Under the pieces are notes generated by a model that worked only from the letters and a program-made list of their open reading frames with translations, was not told where the DNA came from and did not search any database. From NCBI GenBank assembly GCA_964371945.1, contig CAYJPA010000010.1, positions 1 to 64,000 on the forward strand: DNA of 64,000 bases, read 5' to 3'. Positions 42,401 through 48,983 of this stretch are shown piece after piece. How positions within the stretch are numbered: position 1 is the first letter of the stretch; every line of letters starts with the position of its first letter. The DNA is from CAYJPA01 sp964371945. Lineage in GTDB: Bacteria > Chloroflexota > Chloroflexia > Thermomicrobiales > UBA6265. The position numbers and the translations under genes were made by a program.

Positions 42401-45005
42401 TATCGGTGGAAATGGAACGCTCGGCGCTGGCGGAGCTGGTGGCGAGGCAATCTGTGGAGCGACCACGGGCGGCAGCAACGATGGCGGGGATGTGATCATC
42501 ACCGGCGGCGTCGAAGGCGGATCGATCGGCGGTTACGGTGACGGAACCATCGGCGGCGCGAATATCTCCGGCGAAGCGGCCGGCGGCGATGCCACTGGTG
42601 GCGAGAGCGAAGGCGGAGATGCAACCGGCGGAAACGCCGCTGGCGGCGATGCAGAAGTTCTCTCGACGTCTGGTGGCGGCGCCGAGGGTGGTAGCAACAC
42701 CGGCGGTGGCGGCGGCGATGCGGCCGGAATCGCAACTGGCGGTGCCGGTGGCGCGGCCTCCGGTGAGACCAGCGGTGGAGCGACCTCCACTGGCGATGCT
42801 GACGGTGGCGATGCCACTGGCGGCGATGGTGACGCCGGAGACGGTGCACTCGGTGGTACGGCTGATGCCGGCAACGGTAATGGCGGCGACGCCTCGGGCA
42901 ATACCACTGGAAGCACGCTTACCGGCGGAAATGCCACTGGCGGCACGTACAGCGGCGGCGATGTCCAGGTCGGAAACCCGATCGTTGATCCAGATGTCGA
43001 TGGCGCCTTTGGATGCGATGCGACCGCGGGCAACGGCGGCGCCGGCAGCGGAGTTGGAGTTGGCGCAGGTGGATCCGGCGGCAACGCCACATGCGGCACC
43101 ACGGATGGCGCCAATAATGAAGGCGGAAACGTAACCGCCGGCCCAATCAGCGGCGGTGATGTCACCGGACTTGGCGTAGCACCGTTCAACACCCTTGGCG
43201 GCGGCAACAAGGCCGGCAACGGCACCGGGGCTGATGCTACTGGCGGAAACAGCGACGCCGGCGATGGCAACGGTGGCGACTCGGTCGCCGGAAATGCGAC
43301 TTCAGGTTCCGCGTCAGGTGGGTTCACCGACGGCGGGGATAACGAAGGCGGCGAAGGCGGCGAGGCGTCGGCAGCGACGGCGAACGGTGGCAGCGGAGAC
43401 GGCGGCGACGGCGGCGATGCTGAAGGCGGCGACGGAATCGGCGGCGGCTCTGGCAGCGGCGGCAACGGCGGAACCGGCGGCAACGCTGACAGCGGCAGCG
43501 CGATCGGCGGACACGGAGGCAACGCAAGCGCGGTCTCGGCAACGACCGATCAAACGGTTTCCGCGACCGCGGATGCGGCGGATGCAGGCTCGGCCACGAC
43601 GGGCGAAGCATTCGGTGGTGAAGGCGGGCAGGCTGGCAACGGCGGCGACGGCGGAGCCGGCGATGGCGGATCGGCAGATGCAATCGGCGGCGCTGGCGAC
43701 GGCGGAGCCGGCGATGCCGGCAACGCGGAGGCTGGCGGTGGTGGCGGCGCGAGTGGTAACACCTCAGGTGGCGCCACGGACTCCGGCAACGCAACCGGCG
43801 GCGACGCGGGCGATGCAGACAGCGGCGACGGCACAGGCGGCGAACCCGGCAACGGCGGTAACGCCTCTGCACCAGACAGCGTCGGTGGCAACGCGACTGG
43901 CGATACCAAGGGCGGGTCGGCTACAGGCGGAGCAGCAACTGGCGGCGTGGGCGACGGCGGCGAAGCCGGTGACCCAGCCAACGGCCTAATCATCCTAATC
44001 GAAGGATGCTCCGCTCAGGGCGGTAACGGTGGTGACGGTGGTCTGGTAGCAAATGGCGGCGACGGTGGCGATGCGGTGCCTTGCGGCAATACCTCCGGCG
44101 GTGGAAACCTCGGTGGCGATGCCGTGGCCGGAGCGACCGGTGGCGGCGACGTAGGTGGCCTGACCGTCGGCGGCAACAATACCGCCGGGGACGGCTCAAC
44201 TTCGGGTCCGGTCGCTGGTGGTGACAGCACCGCCGGCGACGGCACCGGAGGCAATGCAACCGGCGGCGCCGGGACGAGCGGCAATACCAGCGGTAACGTC
44301 ACCGACGGCGGCGCCAATCAAGGAGGAGCCGGCGGCAACGCCACGGGCGGCAATGGCACTGGCGGCAACGCAACCGGCGGAACCGGCGGCAATGCGACAA
44401 GTGGCGACGGCACCGGCGGGCTTGCCGGAAACGGCGGCAGCGGTGGCGCGGGCGGATCCGCGGAGTCTGGTGGCGCGGAGAGCGGTCACGGCGGGAACGC
44501 CGGCGATGCGGCCTTCAGCGGCACCAGTGCCGAGTACGACTTCGAGTTCAGCAACACCGTGAGCGATGCCGGCAGCTTCGTTCTGGCAGCCAGCAGCTCC
44601 GAGTGGCTTGGCGATTGCACGGGTTACTGTGTGGACAGCGACAGCGAGGACTGCACCGGTCTGTGCGAGTGGTCCGACGTCTTCGGAGACTGCACCGGCG
44701 AATGCGAAGAAACATGGGTCGGCGGCGATTGCACGGGTGACTGTGAGCCCGCCGAGATCGATGGCGACTGCACCGGCGATTGTTCCGAAGAAGACGACGA
44801 TGACCACAACGGGAACAACAATGGGCCCAACAGCGTCGGTGGGGAGGACGATAGCGACGATGCGAGTGAAATCGCATCTGTAAGCGCTCTGCCGTCGACG
44901 GGAGCCGGCCCAGCCGGTCAGACCAACGAGGAGTTGATGCTCTTCGCGGGGCTGCTGCTCCTGGTTGGGGCGGCGGGTCTGGAGATTCGACGCCGCGCCG
45001 CATAA
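36453..45005 (+). CDS. Giant Gly-rich LPxTG surface protein, 2850 aa
   Basis: The signal peptide (MSRNKFFTVMRIVGVLAMIA, ending about WAAPS) follows GGAGGGG; an in-frame ATG at 36351, also with a ribosome binding site, would add 34 basic residues. About 2650 residues of Gly/Ala/Asp/Asn/Ser/Thr in GGxxxGG spacing follow (GGDATGG, GGNGG, TTGGNA), expected to form polyglycine-II-like bundles or beta rolls. Two landmarks recur: a GHGGNA segment with non-glycine beta sequence after it, and a Cys pair about 24-27 residues apart starting GC(L/T/N/S)A. The C-terminal region has five DCTGxC motifs, an acidic stretch, LPSTG at 2813-2817, a membrane helix and RRRAA. It resembles PE_PGRS proteins in composition only. 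Monocistronic, with its own structured leader and terminator. Confidence 0.85.
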   Translation: MSRNKFFTVMRIVGVLAMIASWPAFSTATWAAPSGKTTVTSSLHQDADSDATGGDGASGNTGGATGGTGGAGGTGATGGDGSAGDGSATGGDASGGSGAGGDSTSGNGGNAGGDTTGGATTGGNASGGSGTGGGAIGGDSGAGGIGTGGAGTGGAASGNTTGGSTSGGNATGGTTIGGSAGSVTNIIPNPPVGPIGPSQAVGGNGGAGNIGSGGAGGNASAGGTSGGGNAGGDAASGNVIGGGAFTITAGGGNQGGEGLGGVAFGGDSSGGDATGGTAAGGNALGGSATGNETIGGTNTGGEGGLADASDATGGDGTGGTGGTGTGGNASGGAGGVGGDGGTGGSAYTGNADGGDGGNASADAVNVDSDTTIVTSLSDGGDGGEANSGEALAGSGGNGGDAGETGDGFGGDGSADGGDGSGGDANASGDGDATGGNGGNADGATTGGNTTSGNSTAGDAGGGTAEGGDGDLGGNATGGAGTGGAASGETEGAVTNGGAATGGDTDGGDVLTFTNGCFAFAGDGGAATLVAIGGAGGAAECGNDGSGQIVTTGGGNLGGNATAGDVTGGGAAALVIGGDNSGGNTKAGSADGGDSNGGNSTGGKATGGASESGAASGSSASGGGNTGGDGGAATAGDADGGSGTGGNGGTAAGGAGTGGASGDGGNGGAAGEAGTGGASGGHGGNANAESVGEDCGCTTVASESLGGDAGFGASGDAFSSDGGLGGNGGVGGEGQGGSAFADGGDGTSGAADSGNANAGDGGNATGATTAGSTTSAEATAANGTGGNGLGGDGGPGGEGRGGNATGGAASGDTGSEDISGGTAIGGSFEGGDVYNDFFQTGDTGTTTVGCLAEASDGGASGAVGVGGTGGNAECDRTSGGGNTGGDVGGTADVTGGNAVGSVEGGLSSGGDAGGASGNGGDSSGGEGAGGSAVGGGTGGNGTGGNSTGGGDGIGGAASAGNASGDTVGGAVEGGDASGLNAEGGDHTSDTVGCTAVAGAAGDGGLVANGGAGGDASCDDTAGGLNNGGDVVVGNVTGGDAGSIPDSISTEGGENVGGSAGSGSGTGGESEGGDGTGGNAGVGNKGFVETGAVSNGAVDGGGSTGGNGGNADATLSDTGDATGGNGGAGTEGGAGTGGIGGNGGGGGTGGSGYSGYAEGGHGGNANAGALGDNCDCVVGAISSGGAGGAANTGTGAGGAAGVGGTGGDAGNGAGGTGSGDGGDATSGSGASGDANGGNGGAADGATTGGNAAGGTVTVGTATAGNGVGGEAGEGSTGTGGNAAAGNASGSTTGGAAIAGDAGPGRSVITGGDTTVTTDGCNAIGGPAGAGDAFGIGGGGAGGNATCGTDAGDNDTTNTANNGGNVTVGNITGGSIGGSGIFDETTTGGDNIGGSAQGGDANPNGGDGESQAGDATGGDAIAGAVSVGATIGGNTTGGENEGGTGGSATSGSGSSGSSTGGNGGAGVGGDGDGGDGGAAGNGGSAGIGESGDAAGGHGGNANAEAVGLGPVFVDPLSSSTGGDAGTAWTGDGVSGSAGSGGNGGQGGEGLGADGTADGGTSASGNGTGGDATGGVGGAAQGNTTGGETTGSNAVSGNATGGEGDAGDADDAGAATGGTATGGAASGNTTGGALNAGDATAGDYDGGDVDSRVLGCLAFAGSGGDGGLLGGGGAGGDATCTGGTSGGGNTGGSVGTEDVTGGSIEAGASSTLGGDNVVGGGRGPSALGGDASGGDSEGGDADGGDASGGDATGGIVSGADTDGGLNAGGDAGDAFGNNGNGGAASGGNGGNATAGAGEGGDGGSGGLGGDSGSGASGDADSGHGGNANTQSATDSCGTCEASSVANGGAGGDSTSGYAEGGSGGEAGSGGLAADGTGGGADATGGNGTGGEADESGLATGGDGGAGGGNTTGGAATGGTATGGNGDGGDALGGDGDLGGNATAGDATSGDASGETNGSIETAGNATGSDAGGGAVVSETTGCTALGGIGGNGTLGAGGAGGEAICGATTGGSNDGGDVIITGGVEGGSIGGYGDGTIGGANISGEAAGGDATGGESEGGDATGGNAAGGDAEVLSTSGGGAEGGSNTGGGGGDAAGIATGGAGGAASGETSGGATSTGDADGGDATGGDGDAGDGALGGTADAGNGNGGDASGNTTGSTLTGGNATGGTYSGGDVQVGNPIVDPDVDGAFGCDATAGNGGAGSGVGVGAGGSGGNATCGTTDGANNEGGNVTAGPISGGDVTGLGVAPFNTLGGGNKAGNGTGADATGGNSDAGDGNGGDSVAGNATSGSASGGFTDGGDNEGGEGGEASAATANGGSGDGGDGGDAEGGDGIGGGSGSGGNGGTGGNADSGSAIGGHGGNASAVSATTDQTVSATADAADAGSATTGEAFGGEGGQAGNGGDGGAGDGGSADAIGGAGDGGAGDAGNAEAGGGGGASGNTSGGATDSGNATGGDAGDADSGDGTGGEPGNGGNASAPDSVGGNATGDTKGGSATGGAATGGVGDGGEAGDPANGLIILIEGCSAQGGNGGDGGLVANGGDGGDAVPCGNTSGGGNLGGDAVAGATGGGDVGGLTVGGNNTAGDGSTSGPVAGGDSTAGDGTGGNATGGAGTSGNTSGNVTDGGANQGGAGGNATGGNGTGGNATGGTGGNATSGDGTGGLAGNGGSGGAGGSAESGGAESGHGGNAGDAAFSGTSAEYDFEFSNTVSDAGSFVLAASSSEWLGDCTGYCVDSDSEDCTGLCEWSDVFGDCTGECEETWVGGDCTGDCEPAEIDGDCTGDCSEEDDDDHNGNNNGPNSVGGEDDSDDASEIASVSALPSTGAGPAGQTNEELMLFAGLLLLVGAAGLEIRRRAA
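37513..44510 (+). repeat. Long-period coding super-repeat (about 1 kb)
   Basis: Inside the giant gene the GHGGNA-type landmark recurs near 37513, 38502, 39924, 40928, 41901, 43507 and 44483, with steps of about 970-1000 bp and two longer steps (about 1.4 and 1.6 kb). The Cys-pair landmark recurs near 37997, 38995, 39424, 40402, 41403, 42383, 43013 and 44006. Copies are diverged in DNA, so this is old duplication plus gain and loss of part-units. Confidence 0.75.
44613..44783 (+). repeat. Five DCTGxC coding repeats
   Basis: Within 57 codons the giant protein has DCTGYC, DCTGLC, DCTGEC, DCTGDC and DCTGDC, spaced by 5-7 mostly acidic residues. It is the only Cys-dense part of the protein and lies just before the cell-wall anchor. 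Possible disulfide knot or metal site. Confidence 0.85.
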
Positions 45006-45039
45006 GTAGCGCTCCGTCGAATAAGAGCTGAAGCGAAGT

Positions 45040-45071
45040 CAAGAACCCGGGGGATCTCCCCCGGGTTCTTG
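45040..45071 (+). terminator. Strong terminator of the giant gene
   Basis: A perfect 14-bp stem (CAAGAACCCGGGGG with CCCCCGGGTTCTTG) around ATCT, 35 bp after the stop, followed by a moderately T-rich stretch (CTTTGTAGTTT). Confidence 0.9.
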
Positions 45072-45636
45072 CTTTGTAGTTTCAGTGAAATGCACGACGC
45101 AACACTGGCCCGGCACATGAACGGATCACGTCCGTCGCCTCCGCCCCCTACCATGCACAACCGGCCCTATGATGCCTGCGGTCAAGGCGAGATGTCGTAG
45201 CAGCGGGATCTTAAGAACGTAGGGCGCTACAAATGAATGGTGTTTGCGATCTACCTACCACTGAAGACATATGGAGCAAGAGAAATAAAAGAATGAAATC
45301 GCAACGGTTTGCTGAGCTCGCTCCAGGGTCATTGAAACAGATCCCAATCAGCCGGAAATCACTCAGGGGTGTGACATTTTGTGACATTTTGTGCGTTTGG
45401 AAGCCTGCCAACGATGAACTTTGGCAACTCGCCATGTCGAAACGGACCCGCTCGAGAAACCGGAACGCAAACGCGCCGTTACGGCGCCTTCGTTTTGATA
45501 CGCACGCCGTTTTTCGCGATTCGCGCTGCGATCAACCTGGTCGAATCCGGGTCTTTGCAGCATCGGAGAGGAGTCCGCGAGCAGCTGCTCTCGCGTCGTC
45601 AACCGATCAAACGGGGTTGATGGCTGCTTGCGACTG
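45072..45636. other. Intergenic region, 565 bp
   Basis: No convincing gene. It contains a perfect tandem decamer, GTGACATTTT twice plus GTG (45371-45393), and a bulged GCGCCG-TTA-CGGCGC hairpin (45473-45487) that could terminate panB transcription from the right. A+T content is higher than in the flanking genes. Confidence 0.5.
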
Positions 45637-46491
45637 TCAAGCAGAAAGTCGCGATTCTATCTCTGCCAATACCGCCGGATCCAGTGCGGTCGAAAAATCG
45701 GCGCCCGGAAAGACCCCGCTCTTCGTCTCTTCCACATACGACCTGAACGCAACCTCGATCTGATTGCCAAGATCGGCGTACCGCTTGGGAAACTTCAAAA
45801 AGAGCGTGCTCTCGATCCCCAGGAGATCGGCCGAAACCACGGTTTGGCCATCGCATTTCCCGCCCGCGCCGATCCCAATCGTCGGTATCGATACGGATCT
45901 GGTCACGGTGGCCGCCAGCTCCGCCGGGATCGCTTCAACCACCATGCTGTATGCGCCCGCATCTGCGACCGCCAGTGCATCGTCCACGATTGCCATCGCG
46001 GATTCGATGTCTCCACCCTGGGTCCCGAACCCCGACGTTCCGCCCGTTTGCGGCGTCATCCCGATATGGCCCATAACCGGAATGCCCGCACCGGCCAGAA
46101 CCCGAATGCAAACCGCGGTCGCTCCTCGGCCTCCTTCGAGTTTGACGGCGTCCGCGCCTCCTTCCTGCAACAGCCGGCCCGCATTCTGAAGTGCCTGTGC
46201 GTCGCTGAGATGATAGGAGAGGAACGGCATATCGGCGACGACATGCGTGTGCGGAGCGCCACGCACGACCGCCCGGCAGTGGTAGATCACATCGTCCATT
46301 GTGACCGGAGTCGGAGAGTCGTATCCGAGCACGGTCATTCCAAGTGAATCGCCAACAAGGATCAGATCGATTCCGGACGACTCAACCAGGCGGGCGATCG
46401 GGTAGTCGTAGGCAGCGATCATCGTCAGCTTCTCACCCTCCTTGCGTCGAGCGATTTCCCGGGCGGTGAGTTTGGTGCGTTGATCGCTCAT
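45637..46491 (-). CDS. panB: 3-methyl-2-oxobutanoate hydroxymethyltransferase
   Basis: 284 aa. First committed step of pantothenate synthesis: methylene-THF plus alpha-ketoisovalerate gives ketopantoate. All metal/catalytic landmarks are present: GDSLGM (Asp), VADMPFLSY (Asp), AVKLEGG (Glu) and EAIPAEL (catalytic Glu), plus IPTIGIGAGGKCDGQ. Start ATG 46491 with GGGAG upstream; the frame is open further but that is not family-like. It stands alone, divergent from the zinc-ribbon gene, while panC sits at 63.2 kb with a defective PanB copy. This is the functional copy. Confidence 0.95.
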   Translation of the reverse strand: MSDQRTKLTAREIARRKEGEKLTMIAAYDYPIARLVESSGIDLILVGDSLGMTVLGYDSPTPVTMDDVIYHCRAVVRGAPHTHVVADMPFLSYHLSDAQALQNAGRLLQEGGADAVKLEGGRGATAVCIRVLAGAGIPVMGHIGMTPQTGGTSGFGTQGGDIESAMAIVDDALAVADAGAYSMVVEAIPAELAATVTRSVSIPTIGIGAGGKCDGQTVVSADLLGIESTLFLKFPKRYADLGNQIEVAFRSYVEETKSGVFPGADFSTALDPAVLAEIESRLSA

Positions 46492-46720
46492 GAATATTTC
46501 TCCCAGCTTGCTCAAGGCCATATCGTGCTCTGATCCCGAGCACAACATGTTCTGAAGAATGAACGGCCGATTGCCGCATGATAAACGCCACAATTCTTGA
46601 TGAAGCACGGTTAAGACCCCTGGCCGAACCGCCATCGAACCGGGCTGATTGTGTCAGACTCCGTCGGAGGCTCAACCTGAGCCTCATATGCCGTGCATGC
46701 TTGGAACGGGCAATTGAACG

Positions 46721-46975
46721 TTGAGTGACGGAATAGACCGCCGCCATGCCGGCGTACCAGATTCACCTCTATGCGCAGGCTGCGGCATCGCGCTAACTGA
46801 GCCGTTCGGTTGGTGCTCCAACTGTTCAGGGGCTTATTGCTTCGACTGTGGCCGCACGCACTTCTGCATGGAGTCTTGTCAAGCTTCAGGCTGTCGAGCG
46901 GGGCTCTGCGTCCGCCTGGTGGATCGAGGGCTTCTCTCGGATCAGTGGGGTTTGCCAATCGCGAACTGTCCCTGA
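46721..46975 (+). CDS. Small zinc-ribbon-like protein, 84 aa
   Basis: TTG start. Cys pattern CAGC...CSNC...CFDC...HFC...C...C reads like one or two zinc ribbons, or a B-box-like cross-brace: LCAGCGIALTEPFGWCSNC then AYCFDCGRTHFC. No catalytic residues. It is divergent from panB with 230 bp between starts and 126 bp upstream of the HhH-GPD glycosylase. Could be a DNA-, RNA- or protein-binding module. Supported by the clean Cys spacing. Confidence 0.65.
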   Translation: MSDGIDRRHAGVPDSPLCAGCGIALTEPFGWCSNCSGAYCFDCGRTHFCMESCQASGCRAGLCVRLVDRGLLSDQWGLPIANCP

Positions 46976-47101
46976 AACGAGAAGTGCTCTGGCAGCATCG
47001 AACAGTCGTCCGACAGCGAACGTTACTCTGTTGTGTGGGTAGAATCGGATGAGCGAATGCGAGCGGGTGAACGACAGTAAGTCGCCTCGGGCGGCGCTGA
47101 G

Positions 47102-48055
47102 ATGACCCCCCTGAAGACAACCGAATTCCCACTCATTGGTCCGGCCGGAGAACCGGTCGATTTCAACCGCACGATCAACGGGCATGGCGTGACCAGCCTC
47201 CCGCCCATGATTGTCGACGAGGCCGGCGACACCTTGACCGTCACGCTCGCGCTTCCATCCCTTCCGCCTCGAACGGTGACCCTATCGTCGCAACGCCATG
47301 GGATTGCTGAGGCAGCAGTTCACGGCGCTTCGCCCAGCGATTCCGAGATGGCGCTCGTTCTCTCCGGGGTTCGTTATCTGCTTCGGCTCGACCAAGATCT
47401 CTCGGCGTTCTACGCGCGAGCCGCGGATGATCCGGAATTGAGTTGGGCAACTCGAGGCGCGGGCAGGATGACACGGTGCCAGACCGCGTTCGAAGATGTC
47501 GTCAAAACCATCTGCACAACGAACTGTGCGTGGTCCGCGACCGTTCGCATGACGAATGCGCTTGTCCAGCATCTCGGTGCGCGGTCACCGGATGCGCCAT
47601 CCGAGAGTTGGGAAGGAAGAGCTTTCCCCACTCCGGCCGCGATGGCAGCGGCGGATGACCAGTTCTATCGCGAAGTTGCGCGGTGCGGTTATCGGGGAGC
47701 GTATCTCCGGAAACTGGCACAGTCTGTCGCGGACGGAGCGGTCGATTTGGAATCGCTTGCCGCCGCATCTCCAGATGAGCTGCCGGACGATGAGATGGCG
47801 CTCCGCCTGCAGGCGCTCCCGGGTGTCGGGCCGTACGCCGCGGCCCACATCATGATGATGCTCGGGCGCTATTCCCGGCTCATTCTGGACTCCTGGACAC
47901 GACCGGCCTATGCGAAGATCGCCGGTGTCGAATCCATTCCGGATGACGAGATCGTGGCGCGATTTGCGCCCTTCGGTGAGTATGCGGGTCTCGCGTTCTG
48001 GCTCTTCGTTACCAGACAGTGGATTGACGATGACGAGTCGCCTTCTCAGTCCTGA
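47102..48055 (+). CDS. HhH-GPD DNA glycosylase (AlkA/OGG-like)
   Basis: 317 aa. The N-terminal beta domain (1-110) resembles AlkA/OGG1 entry domains. The HhH-GPD core runs from about 130, with the hairpin LQALPGVGPYAAAHIMMMLG and catalytic Asp in LILDSWTRPAY. No C-terminal Fe-S Cys cluster, so not a MutY/Nth type. No Lys precedes the Asp in the hairpin (it reads VGPYAAAH), arguing for a monofunctional alkyl-base glycosylase. It removes damaged bases in base-excision repair. Followed by tenA 112 bp later. Confidence 0.88.
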   Translation: MTPLKTTEFPLIGPAGEPVDFNRTINGHGVTSLPPMIVDEAGDTLTVTLALPSLPPRTVTLSSQRHGIAEAAVHGASPSDSEMALVLSGVRYLLRLDQDLSAFYARAADDPELSWATRGAGRMTRCQTAFEDVVKTICTTNCAWSATVRMTNALVQHLGARSPDAPSESWEGRAFPTPAAMAAADDQFYREVARCGYRGAYLRKLAQSVADGAVDLESLAAASPDELPDDEMALRLQALPGVGPYAAAHIMMMLGRYSRLILDSWTRPAYAKIAGVESIPDDEIVARFAPFGEYAGLAFWLFVTRQWIDDDESPSQS

Positions 48056-48167
48056 CAGCGCTCCGCTGTGCTCGAGGAGGTCCATGCGCCAGCTGACGGC
48101 GGGCGATTGAAATCCAAGAAGCCAGGTGAGCGCGCTAGTCCGACATGAGCGGGAAGGAAGAAGGAGA

Positions 48168-48845
48168 ATGCCGGAATCCGTATGCGACCATTTGCATCGT
48201 CTGGCCGAGCCGATCTGGCACGCGCAACGGATGCACCCTTTCGTACGTGGAATCGGCGACGGAACGCTCGATTCCTCCAAGTTCTCGATGTGGCTTCGTC
48301 AGGACTACCTCTTCCTGATCGATTATGGCCGCGTCTTCGCGTACGCGGCGGCACGGGCTCCAGACCTTATGACGATGCAAGCGTTTGCCCGGCTGTTGAC
48401 GGAAACCCTCAACCAGGAGATGGATCTCCACCGATCGTATGTCTCGAGCTTCGGCATTACCGTTGGCGATCTGGAGAACGAAAGCAAAGCTCCGGTGACA
48501 CAGGGATACACCGACTTTCTGCTCAGGACGGCAGCAACCGGGGACTATCGCGAGCTGCTTGGCGCGCTCTTGCCGTGCATGTGGGGTTACAGCTCGCTAG
48601 GGCAGGAGTTGCAGGCAGCGGGACTGCCGGCCGACGAGCGTTTCGCACGCTGGATCACCCTTTATGCATCACCAGAGTTTGCCGAACTGGCTGACTGGTG
48701 CCGGCGCCTCCTGGAACAGGCTTGTCAGGGTGTTTCGGCCGCCGATCTCGCCAGGGTCGAGCAGGCGTTCGTCGTGTCCAGCCAGTATGAGCTTGCATTC
48801 TGGGAAATGGCATGGAGCCCAGGCTCAGGATATGCTGCATGGTAG
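48168..48845 (+). CDS. tenA: TenA family thiaminase II / aminopyrimidine hydrolase
   Basis: 225 aa all-helical protein. TenA active-site residues are in place: D46 (LRQDYLFL), C137 (LLPCMWGY), paired Tyr residues, and E213 (AFWEMAW). It salvages the thiamine pyrimidine by hydrolysing aminopyrimidine or thiamine fragments. Start ATG 48168 is preceded by purine-rich GGGAAGGAAGAAGGAG; the 14 extra upstream residues of the open frame are unlikely. No thi genes or TPP riboswitch nearby. Confidence 0.92.
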   Translation: MPESVCDHLHRLAEPIWHAQRMHPFVRGIGDGTLDSSKFSMWLRQDYLFLIDYGRVFAYAAARAPDLMTMQAFARLLTETLNQEMDLHRSYVSSFGITVGDLENESKAPVTQGYTDFLLRTAATGDYRELLGALLPCMWGYSSLGQELQAAGLPADERFARWITLYASPEFAELADWCRRLLEQACQGVSAADLARVEQAFVVSSQYELAFWEMAWSPGSGYAAW

Positions 48846-48928
48846 AGGATTAGGTTCTGAGGTTCATATCCCAAGCGTTCGAGCCGGGTAGGAGCGGACG
48901 ATCATCGATTCGAGGTTGTTCTCAAACG

Positions 48929-48959
48929 ACAAGAGCCCGGCCAATCGCCGGACTCTTGT
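48929..48959. terminator. Bidirectional terminator between tenA and secreted-protein gene
   Basis: ACAAGAG-C-CCGGC / GCCGG-A-CTCTTGT: 12 base pairs with one C-A mismatch and loop CAATC. It lies between two convergent genes ending at 48845 and 48984. Confidence 0.8.
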
Positions 48960-48983
48960 GGTGTTCACATGGGTCGTGGATTG

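Noticed and set aside
36600..44500. Periodic short repeats resembling a CRISPR array or minisatellite.
   Set aside because: Units keep one reading frame over 8.5 kb and encode GGxxxGG protein; no constant-length repeat/spacer pattern.
36584..45042. Many long open frames on both other frames and the minus strand across the giant gene (up to 410 codons, Pro/Arg/Ala-rich).
   Set aside because: They are shadows of the GGC/GGN-rich coding sequence, have no ribosome binding sites and low-complexity products.
45233..45763. A 176-codon frame between the giant gene and panB.
   Set aside because: It overlaps the real panB 3' end, has no ribosome binding site and no protein-like pattern.
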